Assembly: GCA_964017045.1 (NCBI GenBank)
Contig: OZ024794.1
Coordinates: forward strand, 8,126,099-8,190,098
Direction: 5' to 3'
Length of the DNA stretch: 64,000 nucleotides
Origin: Omphiscola glabra
Taxonomy: Eukaryota; Mollusca; Gastropoda; Lymnaeidae
Part shown: positions 1 to 11,429 of the stretch, piece by piece
How positions within the stretch are numbered: the stretch's first letter is position 1
Layout of the letters: every line of letters begins with the position of its first letter
Made by a program: the position numbers and the translations under genes
Notes under the pieces: generated by a model
What the model was told of the DNA's origin: nothing
Databases searched by the model: none
The model's input: only the letters and a program-made list of their open reading frames with translations

Positions 1-355
1 TCAAACTCTTCGGATTCCTCAATTTCTGCTACCCCCCCCCCCCTTTTTTTTTCCCTTGACGTCGATCAATGTGACTACCGGGTTGAAGCTAATCTTGTGT
101 CAAATGATTTTCTTCGGCACACCACAACCAGAATGAATTTAGTTTGTGTCTGGCACTGGTCGCCATAATGCCTCCCCCGACGCTTGAAAAATTATTTCCC
201 CCGATCAAATGAAAGTCTTATCAAAACATTCGAATCATGTATACTCCAAAATGCACCTTTTGATTGTTAAACAATCACACATTTTCTGCTGCCCTACTTC
301 CCGATAAAAATTACTTACCATGACAGCCAAATTTGGTGCTGATATATACACTGCC
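1..355. other. Non-repetitive flank
   Basis: This stretch has short poly-C and poly-T runs near its start. I see no gene, RNA or clear repeat in it. It ends at the start of a probable hAT-like element. Confidence 0.5.
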
Positions 356-716
356 CAGTGGCGTGCCTAGTGTTATCGCCACCCTAGGTGGGTTAACTTT
401 TTTGCCACGCTACCTTTCTCGATAGAAACTCTGGAGATGTCCGAAAATCCCGCCGCTCTATCTAAAGAAAAAATTACACCTGGGAAGACCAAATGTTCGC
501 CCCTCCCCCCCACTTCTACGTCACTGACGTGAGTCTTTGATGACAGGGGACAAGCATTTTTACACCCCACCCCCCACCCCCCCCCGCTAAACTCTGAAAC
601 CTATTATTTTCATCCATTAACACTATAGCCCATTAGATGCCCCCGCTAGTCTGGCGCCCGGGGACATATGTCCCATCTGCCACCCCTTAGCTACGCCTCT
701 GGCCACTGAAAAACTG
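356..716. mobile_element. Probable non-autonomous hAT-like DNA transposon
   Basis: The left end starts CAGTGGCGTGCCTAG. The reverse complement of the right part carries CAGTGGCC followed by GCGTAGCTA, so the two ends are imperfect inverted repeats. If the right end is placed at 716, the flanks acactgcc (348-355) and gcactgcc (717-724) match at 7 of 8 bases, the target-site duplication length expected of hAT elements. The interior is poor in open frames and rich in C runs, as in a MITE. The exact right boundary is uncertain, because a second CAGTGG lies a few bases inside it. Confidence 0.5.
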
Positions 717-960
717 GCACTGCCCCCCCGAACGTCAAAAGTGCCCCCTCGGGGGAAAATTTCTGAAAGAAACACTGAGCCCTGCCTCCTCTTTGCTTCT
801 GTTATCTTAATTACATATCTGTAAAATCAGGTGGAATGTGGTCCGAGGATTGTTATGAATTGTGGGTAAAAAAATCGATATGATTTCATGATATTGACTT
901 TTAATGAAAGTAATACTTGAAATCTTTGAATAGTACATAAGTTATCAGGTTGTTCTCTCG

Positions 961-1122
961 CTCACTACCTCATCTCTCCCTCTCTCTCTTTTATCTCTCT
1001 CTTTTATCTCTCTCTTTTATCTCTCTTTTTTATCGTTCTCTCTCTTTCATCTCTCTCAGTCTCTTTCATCTCTCTTTCATCTCTCTCTCTCTCTATCTCT
1101 CACTTTTTCTCTCTCTCTAGCC
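961..1122. repeat. CT-rich microsatellite
   Basis: Imperfect CTCTCTCTTTTAT-type units run for about 160 bp. This is simple polypyrimidine sequence with no coding content. Confidence 0.85.
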
Positions 1123-1261
1123 TCATCTACTTCTTAAATACATGTTTGTACAAAAGTGTTTACTATGTATCTAGTATAAATACAAGTCTCCGTGCGTCGA
1201 CCCAAATCAGTAAAAGGTAAAAATGATCTCGTCTGACATGTAAGTCGGGTCTACAACCTAC

Positions 1262-1365
1262 TACAGGTAGTATTACTGTATTACAGGCAGTATAATTGGT
1301 AGTATTACGGTAGTATTACAGGTAGTATAAATGGTAGTATTACTGGTAGTATTAAAAAAACTGGT
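1262..1365. repeat. Degenerate GGTAGTATTAC tandem repeat
   Basis: About nine diverged copies of an 11-12 bp unit (ggtagtattac or aggcagtataat) run in tandem. Just downstream, 1515-1618 carries a second degenerate array built on gcagagtatgg, about 15 bp per unit. Confidence 0.7.
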
Positions 1366-1514
1366 AGCAGCCGTTGTCATTAAGCTTATTATCAAACTTA
1401 GTTCAAACATCCCGAAATGCAATAGCATGTGTTTTGTCATATGTCAGTACTGTCCTAATTATTAAGACCAGTAAAACTCTTTCCAGGGTATCTGAGTTCA
1501 AGTTGTATTGATCC

Positions 1515-1618
1515 CGGGTACGGCAGTAAAGTATGGTATCAGAGTATGGAAGCAGATTATGCCAGCAGAGTATGGCTGCAGAGTATAGCTGCAGAGCATG
1601 GTAGCAGAGTATGTTTGA
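1515..1618. repeat. Degenerate GCAGAGTATGG tandem repeat
   Basis: Six to seven diverged 13-15 bp units share the core gcagagtatgg. A 72-codon minus-strand frame runs through this array and has no independent support as a gene. Confidence 0.65.
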
Positions 1619-2116
1619 CAATGTACCAGGAAAAGTCAGTCAAATGAATCAGTAAATTATGTTACAGTTGAGTTCATATAGCAAACAATCTATTGGTTTA
1701 CCTTACCAATCTGTGAAATTTAGCGTAATCGACTCCTAGTCCCAAGGTAAAGCTACACCAAGTTCATAGATGACACCAAAACACGATTGTATTATCCAGG
1801 TCTTAGCCTGAGGAAGGTAAGAACAACATCTTGATCAGGCCTCCCAGATTTAAACATTATCTTTTGCACCCAAATCCCCCCCCCAACCCTCATACCAGGC
1901 CCGACTGTAAGAGAACATTTTTAGATGTGTACACAAGTCTATCGATCATTAATCTGTGTCGCTGCTGGTTGTGTTTGCAAAGTTGAAGACTTACTCTGAA
2001 CTACAATCACGAACGTGCCACTGGTTTATGTGTGTTTATGTTACTGGTAGGTCACACTATACACTGCTTTGTGGTCTAAGCATGGATATATGAGTATTTA
2101 CCACTGTTGGAGATCT
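1619..2116. other. Unique sequence between arrays
   Basis: This is AT-rich non-repetitive sequence with one poly-C run near 1880. I see no reading frame or RNA gene worth naming. Confidence 0.4.
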
Positions 2117-2422
2117 GGGTATTTCATACATGGACATATGGGTATGTCATACATGGGCTTATGGGTATGTCATACATGGGCATATGGGTATGTCATACAT
2201 GGGCTTATGGGTATGTCATACATGGACATATGGGTATGTCATACATGGGCATATACGTATGTCATACATGGGTATATGGGTATGTCATACATGGGCATAT
2301 GGGTATGTCATACATGGGCATATGGGTATGTCATACATGGGCATATGGGTATGTCATACATGGGCATATGTGTGTGTCATACATGGGTATATGGGTATGT
2401 CATACATGGGCATATGTGTGTG
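2117..2422. repeat. 23-bp minisatellite, about 13 copies
   Basis: The unit contains ggtatgtcatacatgggc followed by atatg. It is well conserved, with scattered substitutions. Because 23 is not a multiple of three, three overlapping forward frames of 104-133 codons stay open and encode permutations of the same peptide. That is a by-product of the repeat. Confidence 0.93.
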
Positions 2423-2475
2423 TCACACTGTTCCACACACTTAAATCTAAAACTATACTATATCTTGTGATCTAA

Positions 2476-2877
2476 ACATGGTCATATGAGTATGTAAACA
2501 TGGACACATAGATATGTCTTAGTGTTGGACATATGGGTATATTTCACTGTTGAACATATTGGTATGTCTCACTATTGGACCCATGCGGATGTCTCACCAA
2601 TGGGCACATGTGTATGTCTCTCTATTGGACCCATGAGGATGTCTCACCAGTGGGCACATGGGTATGTCTCACTATTGGACTAATGCGGATGTCTCACCAA
2701 TGGTCACATGGGTATGTCTCTCTATTGGACCCATGCGGATGTCTCAAAATTGGACATATGGGTATGTCTCAAAATTGGACACATGGGTATGTCTCTCTAT
2801 TGGACACATGAGTAGGTCTCACTATTAGACACATGGGTATTTCTCACCAATGGACACATGGGTATGCCTCACTGTTG
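2476..2877. repeat. 25-bp minisatellite related to the previous array
   Basis: About 15 degenerate copies share the core acatgggtatgtctc and then a variable ctattgg or accaatgg. The core catgggtatgtc is shared with the array at 2117-2422, so the two probably come from one ancestral array that changed unit length. Confidence 0.88.
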
Positions 2878-3072
2878 TACAGAGCCATTCATCAGCACAA
2901 ACTTCCAAGAAACTATTTTTATAACATGATTTATTGCAAGTGAGTGATCTCAACAAACAGCATAACACCATCCATGTTTTAAAATGTTTTCCTAATGCAA
3001 GAAAAGTGTCCTTCGGAAGGCCACCGAAGTGAAGTCCTGGGGCTTTGAGACATCAATGTATTATTAGGCGGC

Positions 3073-3471
3073 AGTCATCAGTGACAGATGTCATCATAGG
3101 CCGCTGTAATTAGTGACGGATTTCATCAGTGACAAATGACATCAGTGGTGGCAGTATTCAGTCATCAGTTACGGCTTTCATCAGTGGTGTATGTCATCAG
3201 TGATGGATGTCATCAGTGGTGGATGTCATCAGTGGTGGACGTCTTCACTGGCGGGTGTCATCATTTGCAGCAGTCATCAGTTGCGGATGTCATTAGTGGC
3301 GCATGTCATCAGTGGCGGATATCATCAGTTGTGGCAGTTATCAGTGGCGGGTGTCATTTTCGCGACAGTCATCAGTGGCGGATGTCCTCAGTGGCGGATG
3401 TCATCAGTGGTGGATGTCAGTGATGGATGTAATCAGTGGCAGATGTCATCAGTGGCGGATGTCAGCAGTAG
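3073..3471. repeat. 16-bp minisatellite, about 24 copies
   Basis: The unit is gatgtcatcagtggcg with frequent g/t exchange in the last five bases. Overlapping forward frames of 62-95 codons are artefacts of the repeat. Confidence 0.92.
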
Positions 3472-4087
3472 ATGACGACAAGATTGAATGATTATGTTAT
3501 ACGTTCAATAAGAACGTTTGGATTAATTGTTCTTTGTCACATCCTTAACTGACGCTATATAGTTAACCTACTGGCCACATGGCCACGTATTAGACCATAT
3601 TGTTTTAGTGTTATTTTGGAAGGGTTAGTCCAGTAAAATATATTTAGTGCTTTATGAGACCATATCTTCACACCGAAAAGGTTCATTTAATGGTTACAGA
3701 AATGTCTGACAAAATCACTTTTTGTATTTTCATTCCTATTTTATCTAGAATCTTTAGATTCACGAGATTGTGTTGTAATTTTTGTTTAGCCTTATTCGAG
3801 CACCTCTATTTTAATACATTAAAGTTAACGTATTTAATTTTATTTTTTTACATTTAATAAAAAAATTGATTATGTTCAACTAATCATATCATAGCATTTG
3901 AAATGTTTGCGAGCACACATTGTGTACAAAATGTACATCTGAGAATTTCGGTTCGGATCAAATCTGTACAATACGGCGTCAGGTCAAGGACCTTAAACGC
4001 ATTTGAGACTGTGAGAAAGTACTCACATCTTCTATTTGTTGTGTTGAGCAGATTTAAAATGAGGACCGGGCAGTCATGCGAATACAC
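3472..4087. other. AT-rich unique sequence
   Basis: This is non-repetitive and AT-rich. Open frames on both strands at 3884-4112 overlap one another and match nothing I recognise. Confidence 0.35.
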
Positions 4088-4467
4088 GTCGACTGTTCTT
4101 TCGCCACACTAATCAAATCTCTGAGACAAGAGCAATAACGGTACGGGTCGACTGCTCTTTCGCCACACCCACACTAATCAAATCTCTGAGACAAGAGACA
4201 ACAGCGGTACGGGTCGACTGCTCTTTCGCCACACTAATCAAATCTCTGAGACAAGAGCAATAACGGTACGGGTCGACTGCTCTTTCGCCACAGCCACACT
4301 AATCAAATCTCTGAGACAAGAGACAACAGCCGTACGGGTCGATTGCTCTTTCGCCACAGCCACACTAATCCAATCTCTGAGACAAGAGACAACAGCCGTA
4401 CGGGTCGATTGCTCTTTCGCCACAGCCACACTAATCCAATCTCTGAGACAAGAGCAATAACCGTACG
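4088..4467. repeat. Minisatellite with alternating 59- and 66-bp units
   Basis: Successive gtcgactgctctttcgcc starts fall at 4088, 4147, 4213, 4272, 4338 and 4404, giving spacings of 59, 66, 59, 66 and 66. The length change comes from presence or absence of a short cacccaca/cagcca insertion together with gagacaac versus gagcaata variants. Confidence 0.92.
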
Positions 4468-4521
4468 TGTGTCCATGACATGGGTTGGAGAGTACGTGTG
4501 TCCATGACATGGGCTGGAGAG
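4463..4521. repeat. 29-bp direct duplication
   Basis: Two copies of a unit beginning tacgtgtgtccatgacatgg lie head to tail at the edge of the preceding 59/66-bp array. Confidence 0.85.
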
Positions 4522-4809
4522 TTTCGTTTTAAACTTATACATTTTACTTGTTAGGCAGACTTAAACAACGACTACGGACTAAATTCACGCGTTAGTTTTC
4601 TTTTTCCGAGCAGACGTAAGTTTAGTTTAGTGAACACATTCAAAATACTCCAGACATCGTTACTTTGGGTCTCTTTGACAACTTTTCATCATCTGCACTA
4701 ATCATAAATGTTCAAATTTGTTCCTTTTCTGTTCACATTTGTTTTTTGTTGTTTTTTTTAATTCAGTATCTACATCAAACATACTAAATTTAAAGTGATA
4801 CCGGCCCAG

Positions 4810-4841
<32 letters not shown>

Positions 4842-5106
4842 GGGGGGGGGGGGGGTAAAGGGATTGCATTCGATCAGTTAATCCACATAGGGGATTAAAT
4901 TCGAACAGTTAATCCACGCGGAGAATACATTCGTTCAGTTAATCCGTTGTAATTTTCGACTAACATTTAAGGACGCTAATCCTGGCTTAAGGACTTAAGT
5001 ACGTTTTAATTACAATGAAAACAAGCCGTAATTTTTTCATCTATGTGCCTACGGCAAAAGAGTTATGGCCCGGACTAACGATTTCCATTTGATGCTTCTG
5101 TCTGTA
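4522..5106. other. Unique sequence with T32/G13 homopolymer tract
   Basis: A poly-T tract runs straight into poly-G near 4814-4855. Three short repeats of the form gatta...cagttaatccac follow to 4950. I see no gene. Confidence 0.5.
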
Positions 5107-5515
5107 CTTTTCCAGCCTTATCCCCTCTTTTCAAAAAGTCACTCCATCCGCTGTCAATGAAACATACTAAACAACTTTTCCAGCTTTATCCCCTCTTTCC
5201 AGCCAGTCACTCCATCCGCTGTCAATGAAACATACTAAACAACTTTTCCAGCTTTATCCCCTCTTTCCAGCCAGTCACTCCATCCGCTGTCAATGAAACA
5301 TACTAAACAACTTTTCCAGCTTTATCCCCTCTTTCCAGCCAGTCACTCCATCCGCTGTCAATGAAACATACTAAACAACTTTTCCAGCTTTATCCCCTCT
5401 TTCCAGCCAGTCACTCCATCCGCTGTCAATGAAACATACTAAACAACTTTTCCAGCTTTATCCCCTCTTTCCAACAAGTCACTCCATCCGCTGTCAATGA
5501 AACATACTAAACAAC
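5107..5515. repeat. 68-bp minisatellite, 6 copies
   Basis: The unit begins cttttccagctttatccc and ends gaaacatactaaacaa. The four central copies look identical, while the first and last differ at a few positions in the ttccagccag block. This homogeneity suggests recent expansion or gene conversion. Confidence 0.95.
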
Positions 5516-6006
5516 TTTAAGTATTCAGAACATTTTTATTTTTCCACTGGAGTTGTACTGCTACTCTAGATTATATATTGAGTTTGTACCGTCAGGTTAA
5601 GCAATTTTTAGAATTTCTCTACTAGATGGTTCTAATATAATCCCTATATATGGGCCGGCAGCTTTCCTAACTGGGAAAGATTTTTTTGGGATAATTTCTT
5701 TAGACAGATACGAGACGTGAAATATTTGTACAAGATTGTACTCTTTATGTGTGTCTGTGTACATTTATTATTTGTATTTTTCTAAGAATTTACCTTTTCA
5801 TTTGCTGTAAGTTGATATACATTTTTTGTTTCTGTATATTTCAATTTGTATAGAAACTTAATAGTCTATTTATATTGAATATTGTTAAAATCACTAGCTT
5901 TGCTATTGTTGCTTCTGTGTACACTGGTTGTCAGTCCTTGGCTTCGTCGTGTTCATTCTACGAGTCAAATCTTAACATCGATTACATTTTTTAATTCCAT
6001 TTGATT
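5516..6006. other. AT-rich unique sequence
   Basis: This stretch lies between two large arrays. No gene or known repeat is recognised. Confidence 0.35.
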
Positions 6007-6755
6007 GGATATGAATCCTTTCTTTAACAACATCTCAATGGATATGACTTTTTTCTTTAACAACATCTCAATGGATATGACTTTTTTCTTTAACAACATC
6101 TCAATGGATATGACTCCTTTCTTTAACAACATCTCAATGGAAATGACTCCTTTCTTTAACAACATCTCAATGGATATGAATCATTTCTTTAACAACATCT
6201 CAATGGAAATGATTCCTTTCTTTAACAACATCTCAATAGAAAATGAACCATTTCTTTAACAACATCTCAATGGAAATGATTCCTTTCTTTAACAACATCT
6301 CAATGGATATGACTCCTTTCTTTAACAACATCTCAATGGAAATGACTCCTTTCTTTAACAACATCTCAATGGATATGACTCCTTTCTTTAACAACATCTC
6401 AATGGAAATGACTCCTTTCTTTAACAACATCTCAATGGATATGACTCCTTTCTTTAACAACATCTCAATGGAAATGATTCCTTTCTTTAACAGCATCTCA
6501 ATGGATATGAATCCTTTCTTTAACAACATCTCAATGGTTATGACTCCTTTCTTTAACAACATCTCATTGGCTATGACTCCTTTCTTTAACAGCATCTCAA
6601 TGGATATGAATCCTTTCTTTAACAACATCTCAATGGCTATGACTCCTTTCTTTAACAGCATCTCAATGGATATGACTCCTTTCTTTAACAACATCTCAAT
6701 GGATATGACTCCTTTCTTTAACAACATCTCGACGGATATGAAACCTTTATTTAAG
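6007..6755. repeat. 33-bp minisatellite, about 22 copies
   Basis: The unit carries ctttctttaacaacatctc followed by aatggatatgactc. Because 33 is a multiple of three, one forward frame (6243-6782, 179 codons, unit MDMTPFFNNIS) and one reverse frame (6233-6763, 176 codons, unit IEMLLKKGVIS) both stay open. Variable sites such as gat/gaa and act/att change amino acids in the forward frame, so I see no sign of selection on protein. I treat it as non-coding. Confidence 0.95.
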
Positions 6756-6950
6756 CAGTGCACAGACGGATTCGTGGCATAGGGGGACTACTAAATGTAT
6801 CTGGTTTGCATTTTGAATTGGTACTTCAACCAAGCTATCTTCATTAACATTAAACAGGTGCTATTAAGGTTTCACTAATAGGGTTCTAATAATAATGAAG
6901 AAAATCTCTCGTACTACCTATGGTTTTACCAGAATCATTTAGGTGGCATA

Positions 6951-7811
6951 ACATTTGTTGATGACTTGAAGCACCTCAGTACATGTTTGGATGACTTAAG
7001 TCACCTCAGTACATGTTTGGATGACTTAAGTCACCTCAGTACATGTTTGGATGACATAAGTCACCTTAGTAATATTTGGATGACTTAAGTCACCTCAGTA
7101 CATGTTTGGATGACTTAAGTCACCTCAGTACATGTTTGGATGACATAAGTCTCCTTAGTAATATTTGGATGACTTAAGTCACCTCAGTACATGTTTGGAT
7201 GACATAAGTCACCTTAGTAATATTTGGATGACTTAAGTCACCTCAGTACATGTTTGGTTGACTTAGGTCACCTCGGTACATGTTTGGTTGAATTGAGTCA
7301 CCTTAGTAATGTTTGGATGACTTAAGTCACCTCAGTACATGTTTGGATGCCTTAAGTCACATCGGAACATGTTTGGATGACTTAAGTCACCTCGGTACAT
7401 GTTTGGTTGACTTGAGTCACTTTAGTAATGTTTGAATGACTTAAGTCACCTTAGTAATGTTTGGATGACGTAAGTCACTTCAGTACATGTTTGGATGACT
7501 TAAGTCACCTCAGTACATGTTTGGATGACTTAAGTCACTTCGGTACATGTTTGGTTGACTTGAGTCACCTTAGTAATGTTTAGACGACTTAAGTCACATC
7601 GGTACATGTTTGGATGACTTAAGTCACCTCAGTACATGTTTGGATGACATAAGCCACCTTAGTAATATTTGGATGACTTAAGCCAACGAAGTACATATTT
7701 GAATGTTTTAAAGCACCTTAGTAGATGTTTGAATAACTTAAATCCCCTTAGTGCATGTTTGGGTGACTAAAGTCACCTCAGTACATGTTTGAATGTCTCA
7801 AGTCACCTCAC
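6951..7811. repeat. 30-bp minisatellite, about 28 copies
   Basis: The unit contains gatgacttaagtcacctcag followed by tacatgtttg. A recurrent variant has ttagtaatatttg in place of cagtacatgtttg, and these variants are interspersed in a partly regular order. The array decays at its right end. Confidence 0.94.
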
Positions 7812-8324
7812 TACGACACTTACACAATCTTGTCAAAACGTCCAAAGTATAAAATGAAAATCATGTTTTACCTTTTTTTTCCCCCAAGGTGTCAAAAGGA
7901 AACATTTGACAAGCTAATGTAAACTAACTTACCAATGATGGTTACAGGTGTTGATGTTGCGTTTTTTCGCCAAACTGCGCATATATTCTTTAATACCCAT
8001 GCCAGCTAATCTACATAACATTAAAAAAAAAATCAATACTTTAACAGGGATCTTATCGATGCTATCGATTGTATACTGCCAGGTAGGATCTGGAATGTTA
8101 GGTGTGGTAGAAAAGAACCATAAGTTTACCTCATACAAATACATTTAAGCATGTTTAATATCTGATCAATTCATTCAGGAGATTTCAAAAAAAAAATTTG
8201 ATGTGGCCGCCATTGCAAACATCAGCCAGCGTTTGTCTTTGTCCAGATGTTGGATTTTGATATTAGACATAAGTGTGCAACATGAAACATCAACTTTTCA
8301 AGGGAACGGTTTTCTAGACAAAGC
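7812..8324. other. Unique sequence
   Basis: No supported gene is present. Short antiparallel open frames at 7929-8148 overlap and have no recognisable content. Confidence 0.35.
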
Positions 8325-8366
8325 TGGGGTGGGGGGTGGGGCGGGGGCGGGGGCGGGGGCGGGGGA
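8325..8366 (+). repeat. G-rich GGGGGC repeat, G-quadruplex candidate
   Basis: More than six runs of four to five G separated by single C or T bases lie on the plus strand. This satisfies the usual four-G-run pattern for quadruplex formation several times over. Confidence 0.7.
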
Positions 8367-10282
8367 TTTGACAAGTCTTCTCTTTAAAACCTGACGAGAA
8401 ATTCATAGCAAGGCGAATGAATACATCATTCTTTAACCGTAATAGTTTTCAGAAATAAAGATGTCGTTTTAATTGGCATGGTAATACCGACGAGATACAA
8501 TACAATGTCTTTTCAAATATACACACAGGGTGGAGAAAAACCTTAAAAGGGCAATAGAAAAAAGTGGACTTTTCCTCTAAGAAGCTTTCGACAACAACAT
8601 ACTGAGTCAGGCATAATTGGCTGGTATAGATATTTAGTGGCCGTGCAATGTATTAAAACACTAAAAGAACACATTAGACGCCTGACGCAAAGCTCAGTTA
8701 ACCTGACGCGTGACACGAAGGTTAGTTAACTTACACTCCTAACGCATGACGCAAAGGGTAGTTAACCTGAAGAGATTAAGCCGAGATTCCTGGAGCTGAA
8801 AGGGCGAAAGACAAGCGCAATATAAGAATGTCATATTTTCCTCCGATGTTAAATGGATCGCAACAGGCGCGCCATACGAAAGATGGATCTCTATTATCAA
8901 ACCTTTCGTTGAGTTCAAGGAAGAGAAACGGATTCTCAAAAATAACAAAACCCACGGGTATGATTGCAACGGAAAATTGGAAAGTTCAAGAATGTTGTAG
9001 AAACTGTGTCTGCTTCGGCGCTACAGGGTGTAAAGCATTATACGAGTGTATTGGGGCAGGTGGTGTGTTTTCATTCTCCTGTAAAGCCTTTATACACGTA
9101 AAATAAAAAGAATAACTGAAAGTCTATCGTAATTGATTTATTGAAGTCATGAAATTTGTTCCCGTGTCCAAAAGTTATGATTCAATGTGTAGGCAATCTT
9201 CCTTTTAAGCCAGGTCACGCTTTCTCTTTGTTTGGTTTTCTTCAAGCTTAGCTCACGAGCCTCGGTGTAAGATTTAAGAATTAAATGTAAAACTATTTCT
9301 GTTTATGTGAATGAAAACACTATATACTCTAATCTAACCCTTAGCTCATTAACCTGGATGTAAGATTTAAGAATTAAATGTACAATTTCTCTGTGTCCAA
9401 ACACTCTCATTTTCTACATGACGCTAAGACAATTCCAGAAGCCACTACAAATAATGTTTCCCCAACCAGTACATTGACATTTACTAGTCCATGTCCGTTC
9501 CGCCAAATCCCCATTTTGTATAGTTCCACAATTTTCGACCAAAAGCAAATAATCGCCAATCTATTAATGTTCACTCTGACTTCTTCCTGTGGTTTGCTAT
9601 GAACCCAGGCCCGAGAGTGCGTTGTCTCCCTTCAAAACACAAGAGTTCTTCCAAAAAAGATGTTCTATAAATACACATGTTCACGGAGAGCCAGATGGGG
9701 GTAATGTGTTGGTTTTTGTATCATGCGGTTAAGTCAGTAATCCTCAGAAGTTTTGGCCAGCCAAGTATCAACAAGATGATTGAGAGCATGGATGGATGCA
9801 TCTCTTATTAAACATCCCTTCCAGGAAAATAAGCCACGCTTGTGGAACTTTCTCTCCTTTTCATTTTTTTTTCATTGTTTGTAATATATTTAAGAATCTA
9901 ACGATTAATGACACAAATCTAAAGAGATTTGTCATTCTATTCTTAACACAGTTTTAAGAATTATCCTGCAAAATGAGATTAGAATGATACAAAATAATGA
10001 GGTTTAATTTCCATTCAGTTTCTCATGACGATCTGATAAAAAAATATTTAAAACTCATGGATTGTTGTATATATTTATTTCATCGTAGCCTTGAGATGTT
10101 TAACTAGTTCTGATGTATTCTAAGTTTTGCCCACTCGATGAGTGAACATTTTATAGCACTTCTTTCACTTGCAGAAGAAGCGTGGTTGTTTCTGCTACAC
10201 AGAATGATGTCAATGAGTTATTTAAATATCGGTTCTCATGTCTCTGGCCTTAAAGACAGCAATTTTGTCTAATAGCTTAGCG
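8367..10282. other. Mostly unique sequence with short duplications
   Basis: A degenerate duplication built on ctgacgcaaag...gttaacctgacgc lies at 8680-8775. A second one at 9262-9395 shares gtaagatttaagaatt. An open frame of 92 codons at 8828-9106 (+) is non-repetitive, has a Cys-rich end (CCRNCVCF) and is followed by an AATAAA-like signal. It matches nothing I know and is opposed by an open frame on the other strand. Confidence 0.35.
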
Positions 10283-10345
10283 TCATGTGTGAGTGTGTGG
10301 GTATGTGTATGCGTCATGTGTGAGTGTGTGGGTATGTGTATGCGT
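10283..10345. repeat. 31-bp duplication, TG-rich
   Basis: Two copies of a unit holding gcgtcatgtgtgagtgtgtg are followed by ggtatgtgtat. Confidence 0.8.
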
Positions 10346-10392
10346 CTTTGTGAGTTTTTAAAAAAAAATAAAAATATCGATTCATGTAGATG

Positions 10393-10497
10393 CTTCATTC
10401 CCACCAAACTGTCTACCCTCCATACACCTTCATTCCCACCAAACTGTCTACCCTCCATAAATCATCCACTGTCATTCCCCCCAAACTGTCTACCAAT
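10393..10497. repeat. Short tandem repeat around caaactgtctaccctcc
   Basis: Three diverged copies contain cattcccaccaaactgtcta, with spacings of roughly 42 and 40 bp. Confidence 0.75.
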
Positions 10498-11073
10498 GAT
10501 CCCTTTACAGATTTCGTCCACCATTAACTAGGCTGTGCCACATGATCACCTCACCCTAATTTAAAAATGAAAATTCGTGTAGCGCATAAACTCTAAATAT
10601 CAGATAACTTTTAGAGTTTACTCTCTAGCGCACCATGAGCTCATATTCCTAAACCTAGCTATACTTTATAAAATAGTATTTATTGATTTCCGATTATCAT
10701 TGAGCTAATGTTGTTTAAAGATTAATGAATACATAAATAAATTAATGAATAAATAGTATCAAACATGTTGTCACTATTGATAGCTATCTGCAAATTTTGT
10801 GAACTGCAACTAACATGCCATAATACCAGCTCTTAACACCCGGCGGTAAAAGGGGGGGGGGGTGGCTTTGGAAAGGTTTTAAATAAGGGAAAATGTATCT
10901 TGGTGGTGTGAGGGAAGGGGGATTGGAAATGCTTTAAATATCTGCTGCTTTATCTCGATCGAGGGGGGGGCTTCTTTTTCTCGATGTAGGAAAAAAGGTG
11001 GGGGTGGGGTCTGTTTTATCTCCAGGTGTCTGATTTAATAAGTCACTGAAATTAATGATAGCATTTTTTAAGC
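10498..11073. other. Unique sequence with G tracts
   Basis: This holds poly-G runs near 10850 and 10965 and AT-rich DNA. No gene is seen. Confidence 0.4.
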
Positions 11074-11081
11074 GTCTAGAC

Positions 11082-11421
11082 CAGACATGGGCAAACTACG
11101 GCCCGCGGGCCATATACGGCCCGTTGGGCTTTTTAATCCGGCCCGCGAACTCGTCCACGTTATATTATTAACTCTTTCGCTGCTGAGCAACTTACACTGC
11201 GTTCATCCGCCGTTCTCAAAACCGCGGACCAGCAATGGTGTTTTGCTGCCTATGAAAGGCCAAATCTTTTCATGTAATCATTTTTACATTTGATATATAT
11301 TAAATTAACTATATATATATGTAGTTCACATAAACACACCAATCTCCTATTCTGACCCGGCCCCTCTGTCAAATTTTAGAAACCATTGTGGCCCGTGAGT
11401 CAAAAAGTTTGCCCACCCCTG
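11082..11421. mobile_element. Non-autonomous hAT transposon, Charlie/OC1-like ends
   Basis: The element starts CAGACATGGGCAAACTACG and ends with a sequence whose reverse complement is CAGGGGTGGGCAAACTTTTT, so the terminal inverted repeats are clear. Both flanks are gtctagac (11074-11081 and 11422-11429), a perfect 8-bp target-site duplication with TA at its centre, as is typical for hAT elements. The GGCCCGCGGGCC-type subterminal sequence is characteristic of Charlie-group elements. At 340 bp with no transposase it is a deletion derivative or MITE. Confidence 0.92.
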
Positions 11422-11429
11422 GTCTAGAC

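Noticed and set aside
8828..9106. 92-codon Cys-containing protein
   Set aside because: An opposing frame of similar length is open, no signal peptide or domain is visible, and the Cys spacing fits no family. It is mentioned only in the regional note.
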